In this document: in pieces, positions 1 to 8,913 of the stretch
Layout: every line of letters begins with the position of its first letter
Position numbering within the stretch: position 1 is the first letter of the stretch
Assembly: GCF_013409645.1 (NCBI RefSeq)
Contig: NZ_JACCBG010000001.1
Location: 3,842,001-3,906,000 of the forward strand
DNA length: 64,000 nt
Source: Nocardioides panaciterrulae
Lineage (GTDB): Bacteria; Actinomycetota; Actinomycetes; Propionibacteriales; Nocardioidaceae
Direction: 5' to 3'
Made by a program: the position numbers and the translations under genes
The notes under the pieces: model-generated
What the model saw: the letters and a program-made list of their open reading frames with translations, nothing else
The model's database searches: none
What the model was told of the DNA's origin: nothing

Positions 1-248
1 ACCCCGCTGGACTTGGTGCCGGAGCCGTAGGACGACACCGCCATCCAGTCCATCTCCAGGTGCCGGCCGAAGCTGCGGGCCAGGTCGGCCATCACCATCA
101 CCGCACCCCGCAGGATGCCGACGATGAGCAGGTCCTTGCCCTCGTAGTCCTGCTCGATCTCCCGGGCGAGCTCGCCGAGGCGCTCCTGGATCTGCGCCTC
201 GGTGAACAGCACGTTGACGAGGTCGTCTTCCACGTGGGACGCGTCCAT
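1..248 (-). CDS. hpt: Hypoxanthine phosphoribosyltransferase, N-terminal part (cut by window edge)
   Basis: Purine salvage enzyme joining hypoxanthine or guanine to PRPP in the cytosol. The first 82 residues are visible. They begin MDASHVEDDLVNVLFT and contain the family segments around VGILRGAVMVMADLAR and the flexible-loop start SSYGSGTKSSG; the PRPP-binding motif lies outside the window. The ATG at 246-248 is preceded by TACCCT (257-262) with 8 nt between, so the transcript is probably leaderless. In relatives hpt follows tilS directly; here a secreted-protein gene and a terminator separate them, so hpt appears to be transcribed on its own. Confidence 0.93.
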   Translation of the reverse strand, partial: MDASHVEDDLVNVLFTEAQIQERLGELAREIEQDYEGKDLLIVGILRGAVMVMADLARSFGRHLEMDWMAVSSYGSGTKSSG

Positions 249-266
249 GATCGGCAAGGGTAGAAG

Positions 267-300
267 AAGGCCCGCCCGGGCGTGCGCGCGGGCGGGCCTT
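267..300 (-). terminator. Rho-independent terminator-like hairpin
   Basis: A perfect 12-bp stem (267-278 with 289-300) with a 10-nt loop lies just after the secreted-protein gene ending at 332. On the minus strand it is followed by a short CU-rich stretch. It would stop transcription from that gene just before the hpt promoter at 257-262. Confidence 0.75.
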
Positions 301-331
301 CACCGTCGCCGAGGGCGGCGGCCGGTCGTGA

Positions 332-1078
332 TCACCAGGCGTTCGGCCGGTGGTGGTGCCGGACCCGGACCACCTGCAGGGTGACCGCGGAGGACGCCGA
401 GGCGCGGAGGGCCTGCTTCCTCGAGCCGGCGTACGACGCGGTCAGGTGGTAGGTGCCGGCATCGAGCCTGCTCAGCCCGACGGTGACGCGGCCGCGGTCG
501 GAGGCGGTGAGGCTGTCGGAGCCGAGCACCTTCCGCCCGCTGCGGACCTCCACGGCACCGGTGGGCCTCGCGGTGGCGCCGGTGCTGACGGTGATCGTGA
601 CCCGGCCCTTGTCGGAGGTGCTGATCCTGGCGGTGTTCAGCCGCGCGGTGGTCTTGGTCGCGACCGGCTTGCGCGCGAGGTCGATCTCGCCGAGGGAGTC
701 CGTGCGGTGGCGGCGGCCCACCTCGGCCGCGACGGCGGCGCCGCGGTAGCCCGCCCGGCTGAGGGTCACGGTGTAGGACCCGGTGGCGCGGACCTCGAGG
801 AAGAAGTAGCCGTGCTGCGGGCCGTCGTCGCGGGGGCTGGCGTAGGTCAGGGCGGAGGCGACCACCTTGCCGTCGCTGATCGCCTCGACGGAGACGTCGT
901 CGAGGTAGTGGCCCGAGGTGTCGGCGACGACGCCCTGGATCAGGTAGGTGCCGGTGGTGGCGGCCTGCGGGGCGAGGTGGGCCTGGACCGCGGCGGTCGG
1001 CGAGACGCCGGTCGCGACGAGGCCGGCCGCGGCCAGGGGCAGGAGCAGCGCGGCGGCGAGGGGGCGGTTCCGAGACAT
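332..1078 (-). CDS. Secreted protein with carboxypeptidase-regulatory-like and Ig-like domains
   Basis: 248 residues, ATG preceded by GGAGGAC. Residues 1-30 form a Sec signal peptide (basic start, Leu/Ala core, AVQA). Residues 40-125 (TYLIQGVVADTSGHYLDDV onward) resemble a carboxypeptidase regulatory-like beta fold. Residues 140-235 (TARLNTARIS, GAVEVRSGRKVLG, YHLTASYAGS) resemble a bacterial Ig-like (Big_3_5) repeat. The tail is His/Arg-rich. It has no catalytic motif and is probably an adhesive or surface protein. It sits between tilS and hpt, which adjoin each other in many actinobacteria, so it looks inserted. The function is not known. Confidence 0.8.
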   Translation of the reverse strand: MSRNRPLAAALLLPLAAAGLVATGVSPTAAVQAHLAPQAATTGTYLIQGVVADTSGHYLDDVSVEAISDGKVVASALTYASPRDDGPQHGYFFLEVRATGSYTVTLSRAGYRGAAVAAEVGRRHRTDSLGEIDLARKPVATKTTARLNTARISTSDKGRVTITVSTGATARPTGAVEVRSGRKVLGSDSLTASDRGRVTVGLSRLDAGTYHLTASYAGSRKQALRASASSAVTLQVVRVRHHHRPNAW

Positions 1079-1159
1079 GGGTCCTCCGGGGGATGGTGGG
1101 GTGGCATCCGATCATCGGCACGCCACGCACCCGACTGAAGGGCTTCGGGCGGCCGCCGG

Positions 1160-2140
1160 CTAGCCGGGCTCCCCGGTGAACCACAGCCGTCCCTCACGTC
1201 GCGCGCAGCGCACGTGTCCCGGGAGTTCCACCCACTTCTGGCCGTGCCAGTGGGTGAGCAGCGCGTCGACGGCCAGGACGTGGTCGTGGAAGAGCTCCGA
1301 GGCCGGCGCCCCCGCCGCGAGGGCCGCGAGCCGGAGCACGCGGCGGCGTACGGCGGCCGCGCGCTCGAGGAGCGCGGCCACCGGCAGCGACCCGCCCTCC
1401 CCGCGCAGCGCGGCGTGCTCGGCCTCGGCCAGGTCGTGGAGGAAGTCCATGTCGACGCGCAGCTGGTCGGCGGTCCGGGCCAGCGTCGCGGCGACCCCCG
1501 GCCCGAGCTCGCGCTCGAGCACCGGCAGCACGGTGCGCCGCACCCGGACCCGGGCGAACCCGGGGTCGGCGTTGTGCGGGTCCTCCCAGACCTCGAGCCC
1601 CTCGGCCCGGCAGGCGGCGAGGGTGTCCTCCCGGGACAGGTCGAGCAGGGGGCGCCGGTAGTGGTCGAAGCCGCGGCGCATCCCGGCCAGGGACCGGCCG
1701 CCGGAACCCCGCGCCAGCCCCAGCAGCACGGTCTCGGCCTGGTCGTCGCGGGTGTGCCCGAGCAGCACCGCGTCCGCGCCGACCGACTCGCGCACCTGGC
1801 CGAGCACGGCGTACCGCGCCCGGCGGGCGGCCGCCTCCGGCCCGAGCCCGGCGCCCTCGACCCGGACCCGCGCGGTCAGGGTCTCGTCGGTGCCGAGCGC
1901 CGCCATCCGCGCCACGACCCGGTCCGCGACGCCGGCGGACCCCGCCTGCAGCCCGTGGTCGACGGTCGCGCCGACCACCCGCCAGCCGGCCCCGCGGGCC
2001 TCGAACACGGTCGCAGCGAGCAGGGCGGTGGAGTCCGCGCCGCCGGAGCAGGCCACCAGCACGGTCGCCCCCGGCTCGAGGTCGGCGAGGCCCCGGCGTA
2101 CGGCGAGCCGGACCGCCGCCACCGCGGGGTGCAGGCTCAT
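1160..2140 (-). CDS. tilS: tRNA(Ile)-lysidine synthase
   Basis: Converts C34 of the minor tRNA-Ile(CAU) to lysidine using ATP and lysine, so that the tRNA reads AUA. 326 residues. The PP-loop ATP pyrophosphatase motif VACSGGADSTALL is near residue 30. HTRDDQAET and RPLLDLSR, typical of the N-type ATPase core, lie in the middle, and a helical substrate-binding domain follows. The short actinobacterial form lacks the full C-terminal domain of E. coli TilS. The order tilS-DUF2342-dacB with ppa divergent matches Mycobacterium. Confidence 0.95.
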   Translation of the reverse strand: MSLHPAVAAVRLAVRRGLADLEPGATVLVACSGGADSTALLAATVFEARGAGWRVVGATVDHGLQAGSAGVADRVVARMAALGTDETLTARVRVEGAGLGPEAAARRARYAVLGQVRESVGADAVLLGHTRDDQAETVLLGLARGSGGRSLAGMRRGFDHYRRPLLDLSREDTLAACRAEGLEVWEDPHNADPGFARVRVRRTVLPVLERELGPGVAATLARTADQLRVDMDFLHDLAEAEHAALRGEGGSLPVAALLERAAAVRRRVLRLAALAAGAPASELFHDHVLAVDALLTHWHGQKWVELPGHVRCARREGRLWFTGEPG

Positions 2141-2195
2141 CCGCGGCTGTCCCGCGTCCGGCTGCCCCGCGTCCGGCCGGCCCCCGGCCCGCGGG

Positions 2196-3323
2196 TCACA
2201 GCACCCGGGAGACCCATGCGGACGGCTCGGCGATCTCGGCCCGGGTGGGGAGGTTCTCGGGCCGGTCCCACACGGCGTTGAACTCCGCCATCCCGACCTT
2301 GGCGACCACGCCGCGGACGAACGTCGCGCCGTTGCGGTACTGCGCCATCTTCGCGTCGAGGCCGAGCAGCTTGCGCAGCACCCGGTCCAGGGCGCCCACG
2401 CCCTTGCGGCGCTGGTCGAAGCTGCGGCGGATGGCGGCGACCGAGGGGATCACCTGGGGGCCCACGCCGTCCATCACGACGTCGGCGTGCCCCTCGAGCA
2501 GCGACATCACGCCGGTGACCCGGTCGACGATCTCCTTCTGCTGGGGCGTGCCGAGCACGTCGATCAGGCTGCCCCCGCCCCCGGCTCCGGACCGTGCGGC
2601 GCGCAGCGCCTCGCCGATCCGCTTCACGCCGTCGTCGAGGAGCCGGGTCGGCTCGAGGGTGTCGGCGATCTTCTCCATCTCGCCGCGCAGGTGGTCGCGC
2701 ATCCACGGCACCGCGGTGAACTGCACCCGGTGGGTCTCCTCGTGCAGGCAGACCCACAGCCGGAAGTCGTGCGGGCGCGCCTGCAGTTCGCGCTCCACGT
2801 GCACGATGTTGGGCGCCACCAGGAGCAGCCGGCCGGCGTCGCCGAAGAACGGGTCGAACTGCCCGAGCACCTTGCCGGCGAGGAAGCCGAGCAGCCCCCC
2901 GACCTCGGCACCGGTGACCCGGGACCCCACGGCCAGCGCGACGCCGCCCGGCCGGCCCTTCTTGGCGGCCAGCCGCTCGACGACCGGCGAGAGGATCGTG
3001 GCGAAGCTGTCGGCGTTGGCCTGGATCCAGCCGGGACGGTCGACGACGGCGACCGGTGCGGTCCGCTCCGCCGCGACCAGCCCCGTGAAGTCGCGGACCA
3101 GGCCGGTCGAGCGCTCGGCCCCCGCCCGCAGCTCGGCCACCACCGAGGCGGCCTCGTCCCTGGTGACTGCGGGGCCGTCGCCGGCCAGCCGCGACCCGAG
3201 GGAGACCGCGAGGTCCCAGTCGACCATGGCACGGACGTCAGCCCCGGCACCTGCGCGGCCGTCGGCTCCGGTCCCGGGCTCGCCGGCGTGCTGTGCGGTG
3301 GACCGCGCGTTGGACCGAGTCAT
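2196..3323 (-). CDS. Zinc-metalloprotease-like protein (DUF2342 family)
   Basis: 375 residues, family known as DUF2342 / coenzyme F420 biosynthesis-associated or zinc-dependent metalloprotease-like. HEETHRVQF (about residue 190) is an HExxH-like metal motif, and EGHADVVMDGVG further on could supply a third ligand. The biochemical role is unknown. The start at 3323 is chosen because TACGGT (3330-3335) lies 6 nt upstream, giving a leaderless transcript; longer upstream reading is low-complexity. It lies between dacB and tilS, as in Mycobacterium. Confidence 0.85.
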   Translation of the reverse strand: MTRSNARSTAQHAGEPGTGADGRAGAGADVRAMVDWDLAVSLGSRLAGDGPAVTRDEAASVVAELRAGAERSTGLVRDFTGLVAAERTAPVAVVDRPGWIQANADSFATILSPVVERLAAKKGRPGGVALAVGSRVTGAEVGGLLGFLAGKVLGQFDPFFGDAGRLLLVAPNIVHVERELQARPHDFRLWVCLHEETHRVQFTAVPWMRDHLRGEMEKIADTLEPTRLLDDGVKRIGEALRAARSGAGGGGSLIDVLGTPQQKEIVDRVTGVMSLLEGHADVVMDGVGPQVIPSVAAIRRSFDQRRKGVGALDRVLRKLLGLDAKMAQYRNGATFVRGVVAKVGMAEFNAVWDRPENLPTRAEIAEPSAWVSRVL

Positions 3324-3354
3324 GGACCGACCGTACCCGCGCGGCGAAGCCCGC

Positions 3355-4788
3355 TCACCCGCCGCAGTGGCAGTCGGCCAGCCCGGCGGCGAGGTCGTCG
3401 AGGGCCGCTCGGGCACCGAGGGTGTCCTGCAGCCGGATCCGGTCGGCCATCAGCACGAAGACCATCGGGTCGCCGTCGAGGTCAGTGGTGATCCCCGCCA
3501 GCGCGGACACGCCGCTCAGGGTCCCGGTCTTGGCCCGCACGTGCCCGTCGGCCACCGGGTCGGCCTGGTCGAACCGGGACGTCAGCGACCCGGTGAACCC
3601 GGCCACCGGGAGCCCGGTCACCACCGCCCGCAGGTCCGGGTGGGCGGGGTCCGCGGCCAGCACCAGCACCGCGGCCAGGGTGGCCGGGTCGAGGCGGTCC
3701 TGGCGGGACAGCCCGCTGCCGTCGTGGATCCGCGCGCCGGTCAGCGGCACCCCCAGCCCGCTGAGGGTCCGCTCCACCCCGCGGGCGCCGTCGCGGAACG
3801 AACCCTCGCCGCCGGTGGCCAGCCCGACGTGGTGGCCCAGCACCTCGGCCCCCTCGTTGTCGCTGACGGTGAGGATCTCCTCGACGATCTCCGACAGCGG
3901 CGCGCTCTCCACGGTCGCGAGGGTCGGCGCGTCGGCGGCCGCCCGCTGCGGCCTCGGCCGTCCCGTCACGTGGATCCCGGCCCGGACCAGGGCCGCGGCG
4001 AAGGCGTCGGCGGCGGCTCGGGCGGGGTCCGCGACCCGGCCGAACCCGCTGGCGGGGCGCCCCTCGTCGACCCACAGCGCCGAGATGGGCGCGACCACGC
4101 CGTCGGGGATGTAGTCGGCCGGCCAGTGCGGGTCGACGGCCGGGCCGGAGAACAGCGTGTTGTCGTAGCCGAGCCGCACGCGCTTCTCGCCGGCCTGGGC
4201 CAGGGCGTCCGCCGTACGACGGGCCAGGGTGACCACGTCGGCGCGCGGCGGGTAGGCCGTCCCACCGGCGGGGCGGCTCGCGAGGTACGGGTCCCCGCCG
4301 CCGACGAGCACGATCCGCCCGGCGCCCTGGTCGACGACCCGGGTGGTGAAGGTGTGGTCGGGGCCCATCGTCGCGAGCGCCGCGGTCGTGGTCAGCAGCT
4401 TCATCGTCGAGGCCGGGGTGGCCACGCCGTGCCCGCTGACGAAGGCCGGGTCGCCGCCATCGAGCGGGGTGACCAGCGCGCGCACGTGGCTGCCGAGCTC
4501 GCGGTCGTCGAGGTCGTGGGCCAGCGCCCGGCGCACGCTGCGGGCGTCCAGCGCGGTGGCCGCGACCGGGTCGGCAACCGGGCTGGGGACCGCGGCGGGG
4601 GGCAGCGTGACGCCGGCCGGCGGCGGGACCGACAGGGGGCCCGCGGGTGCGCCCGCCTCGCCGTCGAGCTGCCAGACGACCGCGGTGGCGGCGAGCACGC
4701 CCAGCACCAGCAGGACCGGCAGCAGGTGCAGCCAGCGGTCACCGCCGCGGCCGGTCCGGCCGACGTGGCGTGGATCACGTCGAGCCAC
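3355..4788 (-). CDS. dacB: D-alanyl-D-alanine carboxypeptidase/endopeptidase (PBP4-type)
   Basis: 477 residues. A periplasm-facing peptidoglycan hydrolase that trims or cleaves D-Ala cross-links. An N-terminal membrane anchor ([20 protein letters not shown]) is followed by all three penicillin-binding-protein motifs: SxxK in [11 protein letters not shown] in [10 protein letters not shown], and KTG in AKTGTLSG. The GTG start at 4786-4788 has a strong GGAAGGGGG ribosome site; upstream in-frame ATG codons have none. It is divergent from ppa, and a 13-bp palindrome lies between them. Confidence 0.93.
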   Translation of the reverse strand: MARRDPRHVGRTGRGGDRWLHLLPVLLVLGVLAATAVVWQLDGEAGAPAGPLSVPPPAGVTLPPAAVPSPVADPVAATALDARSVRRALAHDLDDRELGSHVRALVTPLDGGDPAFVSGHGVATPASTMKLLTTTAALATMGPDHTFTTRVVDQGAGRIVLVGGGDPYLASRPAGGTAYPPRADVVTLARRTADALAQAGEKRVRLGYDNTLFSGPAVDPHWPADYIPDGVVAPISALWVDEGRPASGFGRVADPARAAADAFAAALVRAGIHVTGRPRPQRAAADAPTLATVESAPLSEIVEEILTVSDNEGAEVLGHHVGLATGGEGSFRDGARGVERTLSGLGVPLTGARIHDGSGLSRQDRLDPATLAAVLVLAADPAHPDLRAVVTGLPVAGFTGSLTSRFDQADPVADGHVRAKTGTLSGVSALAGITTDLDGDPMVFVLMADRIRLQDTLGARAALDDLAAGLADCHCGG

Positions 4789-4814
4789 CGATCCCCCTTC
4801 CGACTGCGTGTTTG

Positions 4815-4827
4815 CGCACATTGTGCG
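4815..4827. promoter_or_regulatory. 13-bp palindrome between dacB and ppa
   Basis: CGCACATTGTGCG is a perfect inverted repeat with a one-base centre, placed in the 124-nt gap between the divergent dacB and ppa starts. It could be a repressor operator. Palindromes of this length also occur by chance at this window size. Confidence 0.3.
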
Positions 4828-4912
4828 GGAGACTGGCAGCCGGCCCGGCGACGGGCCACCCAGACAACCGGCCCGATGGCGGGCCGACGACGCCGAGGTG
4901 AAGGGTGACGTG

Positions 4913-5416
4913 ATGGAGTTCGACGTCCTGGTGGAGATCCCCAAGGGTCAGCGCAACAAGTACGAGGTCGACCACCACAGTGGCCGCATCCGTCTGGACC
5001 GGACCCTCTTCACGTCCACGCAGTACCCCGCCGACTACGGCTACATCGAGGACACCCTCGGCCTGGACGGCGACCCGCTGGACGCCCTGGTGATCCTCCA
5101 GGAGCCCACGTTCCCGGGTTGCCTGATCAAGTGCCGGGCGATCGGCATGTTCCGCATGACCGACGAGGCCGGCGGCGACGACAAGGTGCTGTGCGTCCCC
5201 GCGACCGACCCGCGCCTGGAGCACCTGCGCGACGTCAGCCACGTGTCGAAGTTCGACCGCCTGGAGATCCAGCACTTCTTCGAGGTCTACAAGGACCTCG
5301 AGCCCGGCAAGTCCGTCGAGGGCGCGGAGTGGGTCGGCCGGACCGAGGCCGAGGCCGAGGTCAACGCCTCCTTCGAGCGCTACAAGACCGCGCCGGAGGC
5401 CGGCGCCGCTCACTGA
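4913..5416 (+). CDS. ppa: Inorganic pyrophosphatase (family I)
   Basis: Hydrolyses pyrophosphate to phosphate in the cytosol, pulling biosynthetic reactions forward. 167 residues, the usual bacterial length. It begins [18 protein letters not shown] and has the signature [11 protein letters not shown] (about residues 53-63), which carries the metal-binding aspartates, plus conserved YPADYGYI. The ATG has AAGGGTG 5 nt upstream; an in-frame GTG directly before it is also possible. A strong hairpin follows. A second PPi-using enzyme, the membrane pump hppA, lies at 44.8-47.3 kb. Confidence 0.97.
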   Translation: MEFDVLVEIPKGQRNKYEVDHHSGRIRLDRTLFTSTQYPADYGYIEDTLGLDGDPLDALVILQEPTFPGCLIKCRAIGMFRMTDEAGGDDKVLCVPATDPRLEHLRDVSHVSKFDRLEIQHFFEVYKDLEPGKSVEGAEWVGRTEAEAEVNASFERYKTAPEAGAAH

Positions 5417-5435
5417 GCGGACCCGCCCACTGACG

Positions 5436-5458
5436 ACGGCGCCCCGATGGGGCGCCGT
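5436..5458 (+). terminator. Terminator hairpin after ppa
   Basis: Perfect 10-bp stem ACGGCGCCCC / GGGGCGCCGT with a 3-nt loop, 20 nt after the ppa stop. It also lies just past the stop of the converging acyl-CoA oxidase-like gene, so it may serve both strands. It lacks a clear U-tract, as is common in actinobacteria. Confidence 0.7.
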
Positions 5459-5475
5459 CCGGGCCCCGGAGCGCG

Positions 5476-7473
5476 TCAGCCGACGAGGTCGGGGGAGCGG
5501 AGCATCTCCGGCGGCACGGCGAACGCGTCGACCAGGTCGCCGGCCAGCGGCCGGATCCTGCGGCACAGGCTGCCGATCTCCCGGCTGATCGCCTTGGACC
5601 GGACGACGGTGAGCCGGCCGTGCTCCATGAACCAGGCCCGGTCCGCCTCGATCGTGGTCAGCGCGTGCAGGTCGCACAGCAGGCTCAACGCCGCCCGCTG
5701 ATCGCCCTCGGGGAGCGCGCGGACCTTGTCGACGAACGCCTCCAGCACCAACCGCTCGACGTGGGCGCGGGCGGCGCCGATGACGTGGTCCTGGACCCGC
5801 GAGAACACGGCTCCCGGGTTCAGGCCCTGGTCGATGCCCCGCTTGAGGCGGCGGGCCACGCCGGCGAGCATGTGCTCCTCCCGGAACCGCAGCATCGCCA
5901 GCTGGTAGTCCGGGTCGAGCAGCCCCGCCTCCTGGTCCCACTGGTCGCCGCCCGGCAGCACGTCCTTGAGTCGCTCGAGCAGCTTGTGCACGTTGGTCCG
6001 CTCGATCACGGTCTCCACCGCCATGCCGGCGACGAAGCGGACCATGCCGAACTGGTCCAGGTCCTCGAAATCGCTGGCGTAGTCGGTGAGCAGGCCCTTG
6101 GCGACCAGCTGCAGCAGCACGTGGTTGTCGCCCTCGAAGGTGGTGAAGACGTCGGTGTCGGCCTTCAGCGCCGCGAACCGGTTCACCGAGAGGTAGCCGG
6201 CTCCGCCGCACGCCTCGCGGCACTCCTGGATCGTGCGGGTGGCGTGCCAGGTGCCGAGCGCCTTGGTGCCGGCCGCCCGGGACTCCAGCCGGCGGCGTGC
6301 CTGGTCCTCGTCCTCGGGGCCGGTGCCGGAGAAGACGTCGTGCAGCTGGCCGGCCACGACCTCCTGGGCGAAGTGCAGCGCATAGGTCCGCGCCAGCAGT
6401 GGGAACAGCCGCCGCTGGTGCATCCCGTAGTCGAGCAGCAGCTCCTCCTCGTCCTCCGAGGTGGCCTCGAACTGGCGCCGCTTCAGGGCGTACTTCACCG
6501 CGACGGCCAGCGCCACCTTCGCCGCGTTGATGCCGGCCCCACCGACGCAGACCCGGCCCTGGACCAGCGTGCCGAGCATCGTGAAGAACCGCCGGTTCGG
6601 GTTCTCGATCGAGCTCTCGTAGGTCCCCTCGGGCGTCACGTCGGCGAACCGGTTGAGCAGCGCGGTCCGCGGGACGCGCACCCCGTCGAACCACAGCCGG
6701 CCGTTGTCGACGCCGTTGAGCCCCATCTTGGCGCCGTCGTCCTCGACCCCCACCCCGGCGCACGGGCGACCGCCCTCGCGGATGCGTACGACGAACGCGT
6801 GCACGCCGTGCCGGGTGCCGGCCACCTCCAGCTGCGCGAACACCACCGCGAGCTCGGCGTGCCGAGCCGCGTTGCCGATGTAGTCCTTGCGGGCCTGCTC
6901 GCCATGGGTGGTGAGCACGAACTCCTGGGCCTGCGGGTCATAGGTCGCGACCGTGCCGAGCGCCTGGACGTTCGAGCCGTGCCCGGTCTCGGTCATCGCG
7001 AAGCAGCCCATCACCTTGCCGGTGATCAGGTCCGGCAGGTAGGCCTCGTGGTGGTGCTCGGACCCGAGCTGGAGGATGGCGCCCCCGAACAGGCCGAACT
7101 GGACGCCGGTCTTCACCAGCACCGAGAGGTCGCCGTACGCCAGGGTCTCGAAGGCGGCGACCGAGGCGCCGATGTCGCCGCCCCCGCCGTACTCCTGCGG
7201 GAAGCCCATGCCCGTCTGGCCGGTCGCGGCCATCTCGACGAGCACGTCCTTGACCCGCTCGCGGAAGTCGTCGCGGGTCATCGTCTCGGCCTCGTCGAGG
7301 ATCGAGGCGTACTCCGCGAGGTTGGTCCGGACCAGGTCGCGGATCTCGACGTACTTCCCGTCGAGCAGCGTCTTGAGCGCGGGGACGTCGATCGCGGGGA
7401 CGTCGAGCTGTGGCCGCACGGAGCCGGAGGCGGCGCCCCCCTCGGCCGGGGGCGTCGCGGTGTCGGTCGCCAT
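5476..7473 (-). CDS. Acyl-CoA dehydrogenase/oxidase family flavoprotein (long form)
   Basis: 665 residues, much longer than a classical acyl-CoA dehydrogenase (about 380) and closer to acyl-CoA oxidase. FAMTETGHGSNVQALGT is the oxidase-like FAD/substrate segment, GGAGINAAKVALAVAVKYA and REACGGAGYLSVNRFAALK follow, and there is an oxidase-type C-terminal helical domain. It probably catalyses the first step of beta-oxidation of a fatty acyl-CoA. Oxygen versus electron-transferring flavoprotein as acceptor cannot be told from sequence. The ATG at 7473 has TAACTT 7 nt upstream, which favours it over the in-frame start 18 nt earlier. Confidence 0.85.
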   Translation of the reverse strand: MATDTATPPAEGGAASGSVRPQLDVPAIDVPALKTLLDGKYVEIRDLVRTNLAEYASILDEAETMTRDDFRERVKDVLVEMAATGQTGMGFPQEYGGGGDIGASVAAFETLAYGDLSVLVKTGVQFGLFGGAILQLGSEHHHEAYLPDLITGKVMGCFAMTETGHGSNVQALGTVATYDPQAQEFVLTTHGEQARKDYIGNAARHAELAVVFAQLEVAGTRHGVHAFVVRIREGGRPCAGVGVEDDGAKMGLNGVDNGRLWFDGVRVPRTALLNRFADVTPEGTYESSIENPNRRFFTMLGTLVQGRVCVGGAGINAAKVALAVAVKYALKRRQFEATSEDEEELLLDYGMHQRRLFPLLARTYALHFAQEVVAGQLHDVFSGTGPEDEDQARRRLESRAAGTKALGTWHATRTIQECREACGGAGYLSVNRFAALKADTDVFTTFEGDNHVLLQLVAKGLLTDYASDFEDLDQFGMVRFVAGMAVETVIERTNVHKLLERLKDVLPGGDQWDQEAGLLDPDYQLAMLRFREEHMLAGVARRLKRGIDQGLNPGAVFSRVQDHVIGAARAHVERLVLEAFVDKVRALPEGDQRAALSLLCDLHALTTIEADRAWFMEHGRLTVVRSKAISREIGSLCRRIRPLAGDLVDAFAVPPEMLRSPDLVG

Positions 7474-7536
7474 GGCTCTCAAGTTACCCACCAGGACGCC
7501 GTCTACACCGGCGGTCCGGTCCGGGGGCCCCCGGCG

Positions 7537-8913
7537 TCAGGGGCGGGCGAAGAAGTTCGGCGGCGTCCAGTAGTACATCGACACGATGCTGACGTCGCTC
7601 CCGGTGCGGGGGGCCTGGATGATCTGGCCGCCGCCGAGGTACATCGCCACGTGGAAGATCGACGACGGGTCGCTCGAGGAGCCCCAGAACACCAGGTCGC
7701 CGGGCCGCAGCTCGCCGGCCGAGATCGGCGTCGACTGCTCGTACTGCGCGACCGAGTAGTGCGGCAGGGAGATGCCACCGGCGCGCCACGCACCCATGGT
7801 CAGGCCCGAGCAGTCCCAGGCGTCCGGACCGGCGGCCCCCCAGCGGTACGGCTCGCCGAGCTGGGCGCGGGCGAACGCGATCGCGGCGCTGGCGCCACCG
7901 GCCGGGGCCGGCGGAGCGCTGGGCGCCGGCGGGGCGCTCGGAGCGGGCGAGGGGGTCGAGCCGCCCGAGGAGCCGCCCGACGAGCCGCCGGTCCCCGACG
8001 TGTGCTGGTGGGCGTGGTGCTGGGCCTGCTGGGCGGCCTGCTGAGCGGCTTGCTGGGCGGCCTGCTGGGCGGCCTGCTGGGCGGCCTGCTGGGCCTGCTG
8101 CTGGGCCAGCTGTTGGGCGGCCTCCTGCTGGGCCTTCACCTCGGCCGCGTGCTGCGCGGCGGCGGCCGCGGCGGCCGCGGCCTGCGCCTCGAGCGCGGCC
8201 TGGCGCTGCTGCGCGAGGCGGACGCTGGTGTGCTGCAGGTCGGCGAGCTGGGCGATCAGCCGCGACTTCTCGGCGGCGATCGACTGGGCCTCGGCGGCCG
8301 CCTGGTCCGCCGCCTGCCGGGCCGCGTCACGAGCCGCCCGGGCCTTGTCCGCGGCGGCCGCGGCGGTGGCACGGGCATCGCGGGCCTGGGCCGTGGCCAC
8401 GTCGGCGATGGTGGCCGAGGCCCGGAACGAGTCGTAGCGGTCGTCGAGCGCGGCCTCGGCGTTCTGCACGGTCGTGGCGCGGTCGATCACGGTCTCGATG
8501 CCGTCGGCCCGGGCGAGGGCGGACAGCGCGCTCAGGCCGGGCGCCATCTCGTAGGAGCTGACCACGGCGGCGCCGTACGCCGCCCGCTGGCGGTCGACGT
8601 CGGCCTGCGCGACCCCCGAGCGGCGAGCGGCATCGCTCGCCTGCCGCCGGGCCTGCTGCAGCTCGTAGCGCGCGCCGTTGAACGCCTCGGCGGCCTGGGC
8701 CGCGCGGGTGGCGGAGGCCTCCAGCCGCTGGTCGGCCATCACCAGCCGGGCCCGGACGGTCTCGACGTCGGCCGCCTTGTCCTCGGCGGCCTGGCGGGCG
8801 TGCCGCACGTCCTGCCGGGACGGGACGGCGTGGTCGTCAGCGACCGCCACGCCGGCGACCCCACTCGTCACCAGCGCCAGTGCCAGCGCCGACGCGATCC
8901 TCGATGCGCGCAC
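7537..8913 (-). CDS. RipA-like NlpC/P60 peptidoglycan endopeptidase
   Basis: 458 residues, exported. Signal peptide at residues 1-27 ending GVAVA. Then a coiled-coil of about 220 residues, a Gln/Ala stretch built of AAQQ units, a His-rich and Ser/Gly/Pro linker, and a C-terminal NlpC/P60 domain. The catalytic Cys368 is in WDCSGL and His421 in IFHVAMYLGG. The layout matches septal D,L-endopeptidases such as RipA or Streptomyces SwlA. The GTG start at 8911-8913 is chosen because AGAGG lies 6 nt upstream and it directly precedes the signal peptide. A candidate MtrA box lies about 80 bp upstream. Confidence 0.9.
   Translation of the reverse strand: MRASRIASALALALVTSGVAGVAVADDHAVPSRQDVRHARQAAEDKAADVETVRARLVMADQRLEASATRAAQAAEAFNGARYELQQARRQASDAARRSGVAQADVDRQRAAYGAAVVSSYEMAPGLSALSALARADGIETVIDRATTVQNAEAALDDRYDSFRASATIADVATAQARDARATAAAAADKARAARDAARQAADQAAAEAQSIAAEKSRLIAQLADLQHTSVRLAQQRQAALEAQAAAAAAAAAQHAAEVKAQQEAAQQLAQQQAQQAAQQAAQQAAQQAAQQAAQQAQHHAHQHTSGTGGSSGGSSGGSTPSPAPSAPPAPSAPPAPAGGASAAIAFARAQLGEPYRWGAAGPDAWDCSGLTMGAWRAGGISLPHYSVAQYEQSTPISAGELRPGDLVFWGSSSDPSSIFHVAMYLGGGQIIQAPRTGSDVSIVSMYYWTPPNFFARP

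Noticed and set aside
8025..8115. Regular 12-bp repeats that could be taken for a CRISPR-like array
   Set aside because: They are in frame, code for AAQQ within the NlpC/P60 protein and have no unique spacers.
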